The notes: generated by a model not told the origin, from the letters alone. 64,000 bases of DNA from an uncultured bacterium (GCA_947651225.1 CANSYK010000001.1:59077-123076), one strand, 5' to 3'. Positions 48,554 through 58,271 are shown, numbered from the stretch's first letter. Translations and numbers: made by a program.

Positions 48554-48590
48554 AAACCGCCAAGTACAATTTTTTTGCACCTGGCGGTTA
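48554..48590 (-). terminator. Terminator after the chemoreceptor gene
   Basis: AACCGCCAGGTGC and its partner ACTTGGCGGTT form a stem with loop AAAAAAATTGT, followed by TTG. It separates the chemoreceptor gene from the BlaI promoter. Confidence 0.65.
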
Positions 48591-48609
48591 TATCAGCAGG
48601 ATAACCCCT

Positions 48610-50310
48610 CTATGTCAAAAATGCCTGTAAAGTTGCGCCCAGCTTATTTGCCAGGTCTGTCAGGTCTGTTGTCAGTACCTCCAGATTTTCAATGCCGCAC
48701 ATCATCTGCTCTGTAACCTCTGCAGCGCTTTGAGATAAATCTGCATTATCTACTGCAGAAGCTGACAAATCAGAAATAACCTCAGACATATTATCTCTTG
48801 CCTGATTCATATCTGAAACATTTTCCTGCATATTAGCTTCTTTTTCTGTTATCTGAATAATGGCATGATTAATCTCGCCAAAAATCAGTTTCGTCTTTTC
48901 TACGTTCTCCTCCTGATATTTCAGTGCCTCCTCAATCGTCCCCATCACATTGACAATTCCATCCATCTGTTGTACCAATGCCTGGATATTATCTCCGATT
49001 CTGGCAGCAGAATTATTTGATTCTTCTGCAAGCTTCTGAATTTCCAGTGCCACTACAGCAAAGCCCTTACCGGCATTTCCTGCCCGTGCGGCTTCAATAC
49101 TGGCATTTAAGGCCAACAGGTTTGTTTCTTCGGCAATATTGGTAATATATTCTGTTACACTTTTAATCTGCTGAACAGATTCATTGGTAACAGCCGCCTG
49201 AATACTGATTTCCTTGACGGTTTCCCTGGAATTTCTGCTGCTGTCTGAAAGATCGTCCATTATATTTCTGCTGTTCCTGGAAAGTACCGCCATATGGTCA
49301 GAAAGTTCATTAATATCTTCGATCTGCTGTAAAATCAAATCAATGGCATTCCGGGTGATATCCACATCCTGAGACGCATGCTGCACTGCTGTTTTCTGGC
49401 TGTTCGCCTTTCCATTAATCTGCCCAATGCTTCCATTCATTTCCCTGGCTGCAAAAATATTTTGTTTCAGCATATCGCTTAACTTCTCCGCTGCCCCTGT
49501 CAGCCTGCTCATTCCATCCTGAATGTCATCAAACAGATTTCCTACTTTTATACGCAACTTCTCTGTTCCTGATGCAAGCTCCCCAAATTCATCCTTCCAT
49601 TTGATTTCTGCCAGCCTTTCATCAGATAGATCGCCTTCCGAAACCTTAAGAAGTACCCGGCGGACATCATAAAGTATCTTTGTAAGCCCGCCTATATACC
49701 AGAAGATAAATGCTACTACGATAAGCAGGATAACCACAGATACAATGGCACTGGTCAATATGTACTGATTCATGATACTGTCCATCTCATCGGTTGTAGT
49801 CGATGCCATCAACGCTCCAGTAACACTGCCGTTTCCTGGCTGGACAATCGGAATAATATAAGCATGGCACATTTTATTATCAATTTCTATATTACGGTAC
49901 CATAACTGGGCGCCCTGCTCTAACGTATGCTTCTGAATATTCTCCCCTGCCTTCATTCCATTCCAGCGTGCCCCATCCTCACTGCAGATTGATGTCATTG
50001 CAGCCGTATCATGATAGAAAAAAGTAATGTCAATTCCAGTCTGCTCTTTTAAGTCATCCACTATCGAGGTTTCCTGCGATACATTAAAATTCATCCCACG
50101 CCACACATTTCCATCTGCTTTCCTGTCATAATCGCCATACCCCTGGCTGGTATACAGGCTCATTGCCGCTAAGGCACCAGATTTTAAGCTGCTTTTTGTC
50201 TTTGCATACATACCTGAACGGAATTGGATCAGTCCAACCACCAGAGAAATCACGGTCAGAAACAGCAATGGGACACAGCACAACGTAAGCATTTTCTGCT
50301 TAAATTTCAT
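48610..50310 (-). CDS. Methyl-accepting chemotaxis protein
   Basis: 566 residues. Membrane helix 1 ([20 protein letters not shown]), an extracellular sensing domain of about 150 residues (Cache-like), membrane helix 2 ([20 protein letters not shown]), HAMP, then a long cytoplasmic coiled coil with the hairpin tip [28 protein letters not shown]. It would relay ligand binding to CheA. The upstream gene encodes a periplasmic-type sugar-binding protein only 12 bases away, suggesting a ligand-delivery partner, now lacking an export signal. No che or flagellar genes occur in the window. Confidence 0.92.
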   Translation of the reverse strand: MKFKQKMLTLCCVPLLFLTVISLVVGLIQFRSGMYAKTKSSLKSGALAAMSLYTSQGYGDYDRKADGNVWRGMNFNVSQETSIVDDLKEQTGIDITFFYHDTAAMTSICSEDGARWNGMKAGENIQKHTLEQGAQLWYRNIEIDNKMCHAYIIPIVQPGNGSVTGALMASTTTDEMDSIMNQYILTSAIVSVVILLIVVAFIFWYIGGLTKILYDVRRVLLKVSEGDLSDERLAEIKWKDEFGELASGTEKLRIKVGNLFDDIQDGMSRLTGAAEKLSDMLKQNIFAAREMNGSIGQINGKANSQKTAVQHASQDVDITRNAIDLILQQIEDINELSDHMAVLSRNSRNIMDDLSDSSRNSRETVKEISIQAAVTNESVQQIKSVTEYITNIAEETNLLALNASIEAARAGNAGKGFAVVALEIQKLAEESNNSAARIGDNIQALVQQMDGIVNVMGTIEEALKYQEENVEKTKLIFGEINHAIIQITEKEANMQENVSDMNQARDNMSEVISDLSASAVDNADLSQSAAEVTEQMMCGIENLEVLTTDLTDLANKLGATLQAFLT

Positions 50311-50322
50311 CTTTATCCCTCC

Positions 50323-51252
50323 TTACATCGAATCTTGCGTAATCACGGTAACGCCTGTATCCGTCTTCGTGTTTGTTTCTGTATAAGTCCCTTCCAGAGC
50401 CTGTATGGCAATTGTAATCCCATCATGCCCCATAACCGTTGGGTTCTGCTGCATTGTTGCCTGGATAATCCCTTCTGATACAAGTGACAATACGGCATCC
50501 GATGTATCAAACCCTATAACAACACTCTCTGTCCGATCCTCTTTTACTGCCTCACCAATGCTGACCGTTGTGCCCTCATTGGTACCAAAAAAGCCGACAT
50601 ACTTTTCAGATAAGCCATCCTTTACCGCATTTTTTATATTGGCAGCATCATCTTCCATATATATTGTATCCGCAAGCGTAAAACCGGTTCCCTCAAATGC
50701 CTCCCGGAACCCTTCTTCTCTTGCCACACAGGAAGCTGTATCCTTTGTAACCCCCATTACACCAATCGTACCCTTTGTAATTCCCTTGTCCTGCAATTCC
50801 TTTTTCATCGTTTCCGCAGCAGTCCTTCCTGCTACATTATTGTCAGTAGCAAGGGCTGTCACACAGTCATAGCTTGCAGCACTGTCTACATAGATAATCT
50901 TACATCCTGCCTCTTCTGCCTTTTTCAGGCTTCCATTCACACCATCTGCACTGTTTGCCGCAATCAAAATGGCATCTGCACCATCTGCCACTGCATCATC
51001 TATACATGCACTCTGCTGCGCATCATCATGTGCATCCGGCCCAATCCATTTGTATGTAACATTTCCCAGCTCCCCGACTGCCTGCTGACAGCCATCATCA
51101 ATTGATTTCCAGTAACTGTCCGTTAAATCCATTGTAATCAGATATACGTTCCTAAACATCATAAGAAAAACAAAAACTGCTGCTTTTGCAGCGTCAGATG
51201 GCATAGCCGGATGGTTTTTCGCATGATGTTTTAAATAGCCGAATAGTAACAA
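50323..51252 (-). CDS. Sugar-type substrate-binding protein, N-terminus replaced by R2 repeat
   Basis: The body (from about 51147 down) is a periplasmic binding protein of the ribose/galactose type 1 fold: LITMDLTDSYWKSIDDGCQQ, ADAILIAANSADG, TDNNVAGRTAAETM, GFFGTNEGTTVSIGEA and VVIGFDTSDA. Such proteins are exported lipoproteins with a signal peptide. Here the first ~35 codons (to MMFRN) are read from an R2 repeat at 51151-51250; they contain no lipobox or proper signal peptide. No ribosome site is evident. The protein is therefore probably untranslated or stuck in the cytoplasm. It once paired with the chemoreceptor downstream, 12 bases away. Confidence 0.8.
   Translation of the reverse strand: MLLFGYLKHHAKNHPAMPSDAAKAAVFVFLMMFRNVYLITMDLTDSYWKSIDDGCQQAVGELGNVTYKWIGPDAHDDAQQSACIDDAVADGADAILIAANSADGVNGSLKKAEEAGCKIIYVDSAASYDCVTALATDNNVAGRTAAETMKKELQDKGITKGTIGVMGVTKDTASCVAREEGFREAFEGTGFTLADTIYMEDDAANIKNAVKDGLSEKYVGFFGTNEGTTVSIGEAVKEDRTESVVIGFDTSDAVLSLVSEGIIQATMQQNPTVMGHDGITIAIQALEGTYTETNTKTDTGVTVITQDSM
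51151..51250 (+). repeat. R2 element in the 5' end of the binding-protein gene
   Basis: Contains the inverted pair TAAACATCATAAGAAAAAC and GTTTTTCGCATGATGTTT, with CTGCTGCTTTTGCAGCG and the GGCATAGCCGGATGG block between. One outer end GAATAGTAAC is present; the other is truncated or diverged at CGTTCC. Confidence 0.85.
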
Positions 51253-51304
51253 AAAAATAATTCCCCCGCATATTTTCTATCTTATACAGGAGAATTATTT
51301 TTTA
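51252..51304 (-). terminator. Terminator after the methyltransferase gene
   Basis: On the minus strand AAAAATAATTCTCC pairs with GGGGGAATTATTTTTTT around a loop of about 25 bases. It ends in a T-run next to the R2 element. Confidence 0.6.
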
Positions 51305-51409
51305 TTATTTCTGCGATTTCTGATACCATTAGCCATGAATTCGCTCTCAGTTTTTCAGAGTTTTTTATAATGGAACTTCTAATAGATGGTTTCTTAATGT
51401 ATTCTGCCA

Positions 51410-52228
51410 TCAATCATTAACAATCGGTTCAAAACGGTCTCCCCTTTTCAGATTCAATATTGTGACATAATGCAGGATATCAAATGCCTCTGGCACAGTC
51501 TGCAAATATGCCATATGCTCCTCTTCCCATGCTGAAATTTCTTCTTCTGTCAAAGGAGAAGCCCCAATTCCCCTACATGCTTTTATCCTCCCATGCCAAC
51601 TCTCCCTTGTAAAGGTAACTGGCAGGTCAAATGTCAGCTTATTCTCAGGAACAAAACAATTCCCACACCATGGTGGCGTATCTAGCTGATATCTTGTCAT
51701 ATGCCCGCCTGACCAGGATGGGTTATATTTTAACACCAGTTCTTCACTTTTAGCTGCAATCTCACTTTCCTCTGGAAGCCACGCCATAAAAAGTATGGCA
51801 AAATGCCCATTATCTTTTAACATCCTGTGGATTTTTGGCAATAAAACATCTTGATCAAAATACATAAAACACTGGCAGGCTGTAATTACATCAAATGTTT
51901 TCTCCGGAAAATTAATCTGCTCTGCCGGAGTAACCAGATATTGAATATCCATTCCTGCCTCCCGGCTCAATTTCTGGGCATATGTAATCTGATTTTCTGA
52001 AATATCTGTCCCTGTCCACTTTGCACCATAATGATACATATTCCTCGGAATCACACCTGTTCCGGTTCCCAAATCCAAAGCTTCCTGCCCTGCAATTCCT
52101 AAAGAAAGCTCTGCTAATTTCTCATAAAATGCTTTTGGATAAATATCACGGTACTTTGCGTAATCCTTTGAAGCTTTTCCCCAGTCAAATGCCTGTCCAT
52201 GGTCAATCTTCTTATTTTTGATTTCCAT
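51410..52228 (-). CDS. Class I SAM-dependent methyltransferase
   Basis: 272 residues. SAM motif I is ALDLGTGTGVIPRNMYHYG, motif II GTDISENQITYAQKLS, motif III FDVITACQCFMYFD. It resembles methyltransferases of the type-11 group; the substrate is unknown. I start it at ATG 52228, after AGAGG; the ATG eight codons earlier has no site. Upstream, at 52264-52320, a 19-codon frame exists but is not convincing. A terminator lies downstream at 51252-51304. Confidence 0.88.
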   Translation of the reverse strand: MEIKNKKIDHGQAFDWGKASKDYAKYRDIYPKAFYEKLAELSLGIAGQEALDLGTGTGVIPRNMYHYGAKWTGTDISENQITYAQKLSREAGMDIQYLVTPAEQINFPEKTFDVITACQCFMYFDQDVLLPKIHRMLKDNGHFAILFMAWLPEESEIAAKSEELVLKYNPSWSGGHMTRYQLDTPPWCGNCFVPENKLTFDLPVTFTRESWHGRIKACRGIGASPLTEEEISAWEEEHMAYLQTVPEAFDILHYVTILNLKRGDRFEPIVND

Positions 52229-52347
52229 ATATTCTAACCTCTTTTTTCTCATTACTCTTTTATTCTGTCAATTTCTGTAAGATTGACACCAAAAGATGCA
52301 TCATTTCTTTTTCTGCCATGCGTCCACCATCTTTTTATGGAATATTT

Positions 52348-53607
52348 TTAGCATGCAAATTCCTTAAATTGCCGTTCCGGCCCTCCGCACACTGGGCAGC
52401 GGTCAGGAACAGAATCCCCATACATAACATGTCCGCAAATCGGGCAGACATAGACCTTGTCCAGATTAAACGGTTCTACATCCATTGCCTGAGCCAACAA
52501 CCTGGCATGTACCTGTTCTGCGGCCAAAGCAGCTTCATAGGCCCGTGCAGAAAGTGGAGCATTATTCTTTTTTGCATAATCGGCCATAATCCGATAAAAC
52601 TGCTCATACTCAAAATTTTCTCCCTGAATAAACGCATTCATGGATTCCAGAAATGCAGACGGCCTCTCCAGAACAGAATAAAAATTCCGGGCATGATGAT
52701 ACTCTGACTCTGCCAGAGCCTCAAATAGATTGGCAATCTTATCAAATCCACGCCTGCGGGCACGGTCTGCAAATGTCAAATATTTCAGATGAGCCATCAT
52801 TTCAGCTTTTACAGTCTCTTCCAGTTTTTCTTTTAAAACGCCATCCTTTCGTTCTACTGCATAACAGCCATCCGGCAAATCCTGTAAACGCCAGTTTAGC
52901 TTATCATTTTCCAGATAAAAATGAATAATATGATGGTTAACATCAGATGCCCGGATATCCGCAGACACATCTTCAATCATAGCCCCGCCGCCGCCACTAC
53001 AAATCAACGGAATCCCATCTACCTCATCAATAAAACGGGAATGCACATGACCACAGAGCAGATACTTTACTTTCTCCTTCCATGGTTCAAACACTGCTTT
53101 TAAGCGGTGATATTCTTCCTCCGAAACAGAATTTCCAATAAAATGATTCGGAACCGGAATGTGGAATGCAATGATAACACGGCTTACTTCCTCCATAGAA
53201 AGTAACTGTGACAAAAGCTCCAATCCCTCTTCTTCAAATTCACGCAGAGCATTATCCAACACAACAATAGCAAAACCATCCGCAAGCAATGCATAATTGT
53301 GCAATCCATAGTAATCATTATAAGCCCCTGTGTCATGGTTTCCGCGCAATACATAAACATCATTTTCGGCGACTGTTTCGGTAATGCCGTTTATGCTTTG
53401 GTAATAGCTGTTGGTTCCTGTGGGAACTAAATCACCCACAATTAATGTGATATCATCTTTTGCAGTCTCCTCTAATGCCCCAGCAAAAACTTTCATATTA
53501 TAGGTTCCCAGCCCTTCACAGCCCGGATCTCCAATTACCCCTACAGAAGATACTCCAGACAGGTGAATCATCGGCGAAGTTACTTTCTTAATTTTATTTT
53601 CTGACAT
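52348..53607 (-). CDS. Fusion: metallophosphoesterase + rubrerythrin + rubredoxin-like domain
   Basis: 419 residues. Residues ~10-230 are a calcineurin-like phosphoesterase: VGVIGDPGCEG, LIVGDLVPTG, VLRGNHD, AFHIPVPNH and LCGHVHS give the metal ligands, with a proline after the first GD. Residues ~265-375 are a four-helix rubrerythrin domain with paired E and ExxH motifs (EMMAHLKYLTFADRARR; ALAESEYHHARNF; AEQVHARLLAQAM). The end (VCPICGHVMYGDSVPDRCPVCG) is a rubredoxin-like iron site. Rubrerythrins reduce peroxide in anaerobes; the phosphoesterase target is unknown. I know no standard name for this combination. Start at ATG 53607 after GGGAGA. Confidence 0.88.
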   Translation of the reverse strand: MSENKIKKVTSPMIHLSGVSSVGVIGDPGCEGLGTYNMKVFAGALEETAKDDITLIVGDLVPTGTNSYYQSINGITETVAENDVYVLRGNHDTGAYNDYYGLHNYALLADGFAIVVLDNALREFEEEGLELLSQLLSMEEVSRVIIAFHIPVPNHFIGNSVSEEEYHRLKAVFEPWKEKVKYLLCGHVHSRFIDEVDGIPLICSGGGGAMIEDVSADIRASDVNHHIIHFYLENDKLNWRLQDLPDGCYAVERKDGVLKEKLEETVKAEMMAHLKYLTFADRARRRGFDKIANLFEALAESEYHHARNFYSVLERPSAFLESMNAFIQGENFEYEQFYRIMADYAKKNNAPLSARAYEAALAAEQVHARLLAQAMDVEPFNLDKVYVCPICGHVMYGDSVPDRCPVCGGPERQFKEFAC

Positions 53608-53712
53608 ATAATGTATTTTCTCCCTTCTTTTCCGATTCAATCAAAAATTTAAGATCTAATGCCTCCATTATAACCTAGAAATCCTTATATTACAATTATA
53701 ACCAGAAAACTC

Positions 53713-53775
53713 CCTAAGAAATTGCAGAAAAACAGAAGCTGCTGGTTTTGCAGCGCCAGACGGCATAGCTTGATA
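53713..53775 (+). repeat. R2 element, degraded copy
   Basis: CCCTAAGAAATTGCAGAAAA, then CAGAAGCTGCTGGTTTTGC and AGCGCCAGACGGCATAGCTTG match the core of R2. The terminal repeats are eroded. It lies between rlmH and the fusion gene. Confidence 0.65.
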
Positions 53776-53784
53776 TAAAGTTTC

Positions 53785-54264
53785 CTACTTATGGTATGGC
53801 TCTCCATTCATAATCCGGTATCCCCGGTAAATCTGCTCAAGCAGCACGATGCGCATTAACTGATGTGGAAATGTCATTTTAGAAAAGCTTATAAGCTCTT
53901 TAGACTCCTTTAAGATATCAGAAGCAAGTCCAATCGAACCGCCAATTATAAAAATAATATGGCTTTCCCGATGCAGGCCAAGCGCATGGATTTTTTTTGA
54001 GAATTCCTCAGAAGAAAACTGCTTCCCCTGAATGGCAAGAGAAATCACATAGGCGCCATCTTTTATGTATTTTTTCAGACGTTCTCCCTCTTTCCTGCGA
54101 ATCAGCTCTTCTTCCTGTGTGCTGGCATGATCAGGTGTTTTTTCATCTGCCACTTCGATGATTTCGAGTTTACAGTAGCGACTTAAACGTTTTTTATATT
54201 CTGCCACCGCATCTGCAAAATATTTCTCTTTTATTTTCCCCACCGCCAATATTGTAATTTTCAT
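53785..54264 (-). CDS. rlmH: 23S rRNA pseudouridine-1915 methyltransferase RlmH
   Basis: 159 residues, the full family length. A SPOUT-class enzyme: ITILAVGKIKEKYFADAVAEY at the start, then FIIGGSIGLASDILK with the SAM knot glycines, and FPHQLMRIVLLEQIYRGYRI near the end. It methylates pseudouridine 1915 in helix 69 on the assembled ribosome. Single gene; mazF lies 50 bases upstream on the same strand. Confidence 0.96.
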   Translation of the reverse strand: MKITILAVGKIKEKYFADAVAEYKKRLSRYCKLEIIEVADEKTPDHASTQEEELIRRKEGERLKKYIKDGAYVISLAIQGKQFSSEEFSKKIHALGLHRESHIIFIIGGSIGLASDILKESKELISFSKMTFPHQLMRIVLLEQIYRGYRIMNGEPYHK

Positions 54265-54313
54265 TTGTATCCCCTGTCTTTCTCTGTTTTAATGTCATTT
54301 TCTGTGGCAATTC

Positions 54314-54691
54314 CTAAGAATGGGCAAATGCCGTATTATTTTCTAATGCAAGGCTGACACACAAAGCATGATTGATTTTTTCTAAAATCTCATCGTCTAA
54401 ATGGCAGACTTTTTCCCGCAGACGTGACTTATCAATTGTCCTGATTTGTTCTAACAAAATAACAGAATCTTTTATAATATTGTACTTATTCATTTCTAAT
54501 GCAATATGTGTGGGAAGCTTTGCCTTATTCATTTTGGAAGTAATTGCCGCACAGATTACAGTAGGGCTGTGACGATTTCCCATATCATTCTGTATAATAA
54601 GTACCGGACGAACGCCTCCTTGTTCTGAACCAACAACAGGTCTTAAATCCGCAAAATAAATGTCTCCACGCTTGATTACCAAAACGTCCAC
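54314..54691 (-). CDS. mazF: MazF/PemK-type mRNA interferase, no adjacent antitoxin
   Basis: 125 residues. Core motifs [29 protein letters not shown] and the [12 protein letters not shown] and [13 protein letters not shown] segments are those of MazF endoribonucleases of Gram-positive bacteria (key residues Arg and Thr in GGVRPV and ITSK). Such toxins lie after alr, preceded by a short MazE-type antitoxin gene. Here only 239 non-coding bases separate alr from mazF, with a hairpin (CAGAAAATAAT/ATTATTTTCTG, 54722-54752) but no frame long enough for an antitoxin. It starts at GTG 54691, with AAGG eight bases before. Confidence 0.88.
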   Translation of the reverse strand: MDVLVIKRGDIYFADLRPVVGSEQGGVRPVLIIQNDMGNRHSPTVICAAITSKMNKAKLPTHIALEMNKYNIIKDSVILLEQIRTIDKSRLREKVCHLDDEILEKINHALCVSLALENNTAFAHS

Positions 54692-54930
54692 TCTCCAATC
54701 CTTTTAAATTTCTCAAAAGCAGAAAATAATCCGTACAAAATTATTTTCTGTTTTTACATTACGGACACCGACAAAAATAGCTATGTAAGTGTTTTGTATC
54801 TATTTTTATCCTTGCCACTTTTTAGGAGAAATATTCGCAAGCGCTTTTATTTTTTGTACTTTTATCGGTTAAAAACTGTTAACAATTCATTTTAAGTAAG
54901 TTGCCTGATTGCGTTTTTCACTGCTTTGTG

Positions 54931-56097
54931 TCAAAACTCTGGATAATAATCTTTAGTAGAAACCACTTTTCCATTTCGGTAAAATACTCGTGGAACCCGT
55001 TTTCCAACATCACAGACGAATTCATAGTTAAAGGAATAAGACATTGCAGAAATCTCCTCAATACTAATTTCCTCTGTTCCATCTTTTCCAAATAAAGTAA
55101 CGGTATCCCCTGTTTTTACATCTGAAATATCTGTTACATCTACCATAAACTGATCCATACAGACACGCCCAAGAATCGGCGCACTCTGCCCATGAACCAA
55201 AACACGCCCTCTATTGGAAAGCGAACGCGGATACCCATCTGCGTAACCAACCGGAATAGTAGCGACTCTGGTACGGCGTGTAGTCTGATAGGTGCCGCCA
55301 TAGCCGATTTCTTCCCCCGCCTCCAACTCTTTTACAAAAGAAATAATTGCTTTTAATTCCATGGATGGTGTCAGTAAAAGCCGTTCCTTTTGCACTTCTT
55401 CCGATGGATACAGGCCATAAAGGCAGATGCCATCCCGTACCATATCAAGATGTACCAAAGGTTCTTCCATGATTCCTGCACTATTTGCGATATGCTTTAT
55501 CGGAAGTGTAACCCCTGCCTTCTCTATTTTTTTCGTAAACGCACAGAACCGTTGAAATTGTCTCATAGCCTTTGTTTTATCGGCCTCATCCATCCTTGCA
55601 AAATGAGAGAAACAACCATGAACCTGAATCCCTGGAAGGCTCGCAATCTTCATAATGTCATCAAAGCTTTTGTCATTTAACGCAAACCCAATCCGATTCA
55701 TTCCTGTATCTAATTTAAGATGAATGCCTGCTGTTTTTTCTTTTTTGACAGCAATTTCTGAAAGTTCTTCTGCCATTTCCAGAGTAAATACTGCCGTATC
55801 AATTTCATAGTCAATCATTGCGCTGTACTGCGGCCTTGCCGTATAACCAAGGATCAGCATCGGCTTTGTAATCCCAGCTTTACGAAGCTCAACGCCCTCT
55901 TCCAAAATCGCAACACCATAAGCATCTGCCAGTTCATCTATCGTATGTGCTACTTCAATGGCTCCATGTCCATAAGCATCCGCTTTGATAATTGCCATAA
56001 GTTTTGTTTCCGGCTTCAAAAGCTGTTTTGCATGCAAAAAATTATCATAAATTGCATCCAGGTTAATATTTGCCTGAACTCTGTAGTATTCTTTCAT
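54931..56097 (-). CDS. alr: Alanine racemase
   Basis: 388 residues. PLP lysine in MAIIKADAYGHGAIEVA, the HLKLDTGMNRIGF segment, and the second catalytic tyrosine in GYGGTYQTTRRTRVATIPVGYADGYPR (only short pieces quoted: IPVGYADGYPR). It makes D-alanine for peptidoglycan, feeding the synthases and the carboxypeptidase encoded in this window. Ribosome site GGGAGA is present. Confidence 0.95.
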   Translation of the reverse strand: MKEYYRVQANINLDAIYDNFLHAKQLLKPETKLMAIIKADAYGHGAIEVAHTIDELADAYGVAILEEGVELRKAGITKPMLILGYTARPQYSAMIDYEIDTAVFTLEMAEELSEIAVKKEKTAGIHLKLDTGMNRIGFALNDKSFDDIMKIASLPGIQVHGCFSHFARMDEADKTKAMRQFQRFCAFTKKIEKAGVTLPIKHIANSAGIMEEPLVHLDMVRDGICLYGLYPSEEVQKERLLLTPSMELKAIISFVKELEAGEEIGYGGTYQTTRRTRVATIPVGYADGYPRSLSNRGRVLVHGQSAPILGRVCMDQFMVDVTDISDVKTGDTVTLFGKDGTEEISIEEISAMSYSFNYEFVCDVGKRVPRVFYRNGKVVSTKDYYPEF

Positions 56098-56212
56098 TAT
56101 TATCTCCCATCTTTCTATCTTTTTCCTGCTTCTCTCAAAATGGAGAAAGCCTGAAAAAATTGGAAAGTTTCATTCGAACTTCTCTCTCCTATCAAACAAA
56201 TCATTCCTAAAA

Positions 56213-57763
56213 CTATGGCAGCAGATTTTTTAATTCTTCTAAAATATCGGTTGCAAGCATTGAGGAAAATCCTCTTTTTTTAACATATTCTTCTGCCGTT
56301 AATCCGTGCAGATAAACACCAAGCGAAGCCGCTTCAAAAGCAGGCATCTTAAGAGCCAGAAGCCCTCCAATGATGCCGCTTAACACATCCCCTGAACCAC
56401 CTTTTGCCAAAGCATTATTGCCTGACTGATTAATATAAAAACGGCTTCCACCTGATACAATTGTCCGTGCATCTTTTAATACAAGAACAGGACCAGAAAC
56501 CGCTTTACAGGACGCAACCATATCTTCTTTGATTTGCTCTGTATCTTTTCCGATCAGACGGCTCATTTCTTTAAGGTGTGGTGTCAAAACAAAATTTTCT
56601 GGCAGGCACAGCGGGCTGCCATTCGGTTCCAGACAATCCCCTGTTTCCTCTAAAACCATGCCATCTCTTACAAATTCGGCCAATATATTTAATCCATCCG
56701 CATCAATTAAGACCGGAATATTTTTCACTTTATATACCTGTTTTAACATAAATGCCGCAATCTCTGATTTCCCAAGTCCTGGCCCAATCACGATTGTTGT
56801 AGCCCACTCGATTTCTTCTGACACCCTTTTTACAAAGGTTTCCTGTTCTTTTGCCGAGGATAGTTCTGTCCCATCATAGGTACAAAGAAGCGCTTCCGGC
56901 AAATTTGCCTGCAACATGGTACGATTGTTTTCATGGGTTACTATTTTAACCAGACCGCTTCCCATCCGATATGCTGCGGCAGCAGCAAAAAAGGCAGCGC
57001 CGCTCATTTGCTCAGAACCTGCAATCACCAGTGTTTTTCCATAACTTCCTTTATTACTTCTTGGAATCCGCTTTGGAAAAAGTGATAAAATGTCTTCCTT
57101 TTCATAAGAAACAGCTTTCGGCATCACTTCCTCTATCGCTTTTTTCGGAAATCCAATATCTGCTACAATAACATTCCCTGCATATTGCATCCCCGGAAAA
57201 AGGACAAGCCCCCTTTTATTGACACCAAAGGTCACTGTGTAATCTGCTTTTACCGCAGTCCCAAGAACTTTTCCGCTTGAAGCATCAATTCCAGAAGGAA
57301 TATCTACCGCAACTACAATGGCTTCCGCCTGATTGATTTTTTGAATCCAATCCGCATAATTTCCTGTAATATCCCGGGACAGCCCGATTCCAAAAACAGC
57401 ATCGACAATAACAGTATATTCAGAAGGTTTGGCTGTAGTGATAACCGGAACCGAAAGATTCCGTGCAATGAATAGCTGCTGTTTCATTTCCTCACTAGCC
57501 TTTTCTTCCTGTCCTAAAAGAAGAATCTCTACCTCAAACCCTGCCTCTGCAAGAATCCGCCCACAGGCAGCGCCATCTCCTCCATTATTGCCCATACCGC
57601 AGACCACAAGAATACGGTCGATTTCCTTTTTTGCAAAAGTACAGACACACTCTGCCACGCTCAAGGAAGCGCGTTCCATTAAAACAAAAGACGGAATCCC
57701 TATTTTATAAATAGAAACTCCATCAATCTTCTTAGCCTCATCTGCATCAGCAATATACTGCAT
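56213..57763 (-). CDS. nnr: Bifunctional NAD(P)H-hydrate epimerase/dehydratase
   Basis: 516 residues. N-terminal YjeF_N epimerase domain (VVCGMGNNGGDGAACGRILA; VDAVFGIGLSRDITG) and C-terminal ADP-dependent dehydratase of the ribokinase-like fold (VIAGSEQMSGAAFFAAAA; ALAKGGSGDVLSGIIGGLLA). It repairs hydrated, damaged NADH and NADPH. The start at ATG 57763 has AAAGGAG; the ATG ten codons upstream is inferior. acpS precedes it by 26 bases, a common Firmicutes pair. Confidence 0.95.
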   Translation of the reverse strand: MQYIADADEAKKIDGVSIYKIGIPSFVLMERASLSVAECVCTFAKKEIDRILVVCGMGNNGGDGAACGRILAEAGFEVEILLLGQEEKASEEMKQQLFIARNLSVPVITTAKPSEYTVIVDAVFGIGLSRDITGNYADWIQKINQAEAIVVAVDIPSGIDASSGKVLGTAVKADYTVTFGVNKRGLVLFPGMQYAGNVIVADIGFPKKAIEEVMPKAVSYEKEDILSLFPKRIPRSNKGSYGKTLVIAGSEQMSGAAFFAAAAAYRMGSGLVKIVTHENNRTMLQANLPEALLCTYDGTELSSAKEQETFVKRVSEEIEWATTIVIGPGLGKSEIAAFMLKQVYKVKNIPVLIDADGLNILAEFVRDGMVLEETGDCLEPNGSPLCLPENFVLTPHLKEMSRLIGKDTEQIKEDMVASCKAVSGPVLVLKDARTIVSGGSRFYINQSGNNALAKGGSGDVLSGIIGGLLALKMPAFEAASLGVYLHGLTAEEYVKKRGFSSMLATDILEELKNLLP

Positions 57764-57789
57764 ATTTACTCCTTTCTTCCAAAACCCCT

Positions 57790-58161
57790 TCACCCCTTAC
57801 CAATTGCGACTGCGCAGGCAATTGCCATTGTTTTTGAATCGGACAGGGAAATATGAATCTTATCCACACCCAGATTGTCCGCCGTTTTTTTAGCATTTCC
57901 AGAAAGCTCTACATAAGGCGCACCGCTTTTGCTTCTTAAAATCTCAATTTCCACCGGCAAGATGCCGGAAAACCCAGTTCCCAGTGCTTTTGCCACTGCT
58001 TCCTTTCCGGCAAAATTGGTCACTGCGCTTCCTGGCCGTTTTTTTACAAGCTGCTGTTCTTTTTCAGAATAATGCCGACAAAGAAAGGTTTCCTTCTGAA
58101 CCGCCTTTAATACCCGATCTCTTTCGATTTGGTCAATACCAATTCCGATAATCTGCTCCAT
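57790..58161 (-). CDS. acpS: Holo-[acyl-carrier-protein] synthase
   Basis: 123 residues. GIGIDQIERDRVLKAVQ with the Mg-binding Asp, and NFAGKEAVAKALGTGFSG with the second acidic ligand, are AcpS hallmarks, then KIHISLSDSKTMAIACAVA. It attaches 4'-phosphopantetheine to acyl carrier protein. It leads the acpS-nnr pair. An R2 element lies directly upstream. Confidence 0.95.
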   Translation of the reverse strand: MEQIIGIGIDQIERDRVLKAVQKETFLCRHYSEKEQQLVKKRPGSAVTNFAGKEAVAKALGTGFSGILPVEIEILRSKSGAPYVELSGNAKKTADNLGVDKIHISLSDSKTMAIACAVAIGKG

Positions 58162-58182
58162 TCCTTTCTCCTTAACATTAGA

Positions 58183-58270
58183 AACTGTTCACGGCTATTC
58201 TAAACATCATGCGAAAAACCATCCAGCTATGCCGTCTGGTGCTGCAAAACCAGCAGCTTTTGTTTCCCTT
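58183..58270 (-). repeat. R2 element between acpS and the next gene
   Basis: CTGTTCACGGCTATTCTAAA, CATCATGCGAAAAACC, ATCCAGCTATGCCGTCTGG, TGCTGCAAAACCAGCAG and TTTTGTTTCCCTTATTA match R2 in the opposite orientation to the 51151 copy. It ends at the stop codon of the 58272 gene. Confidence 0.85.
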
Positions 58271-58271
58271 A

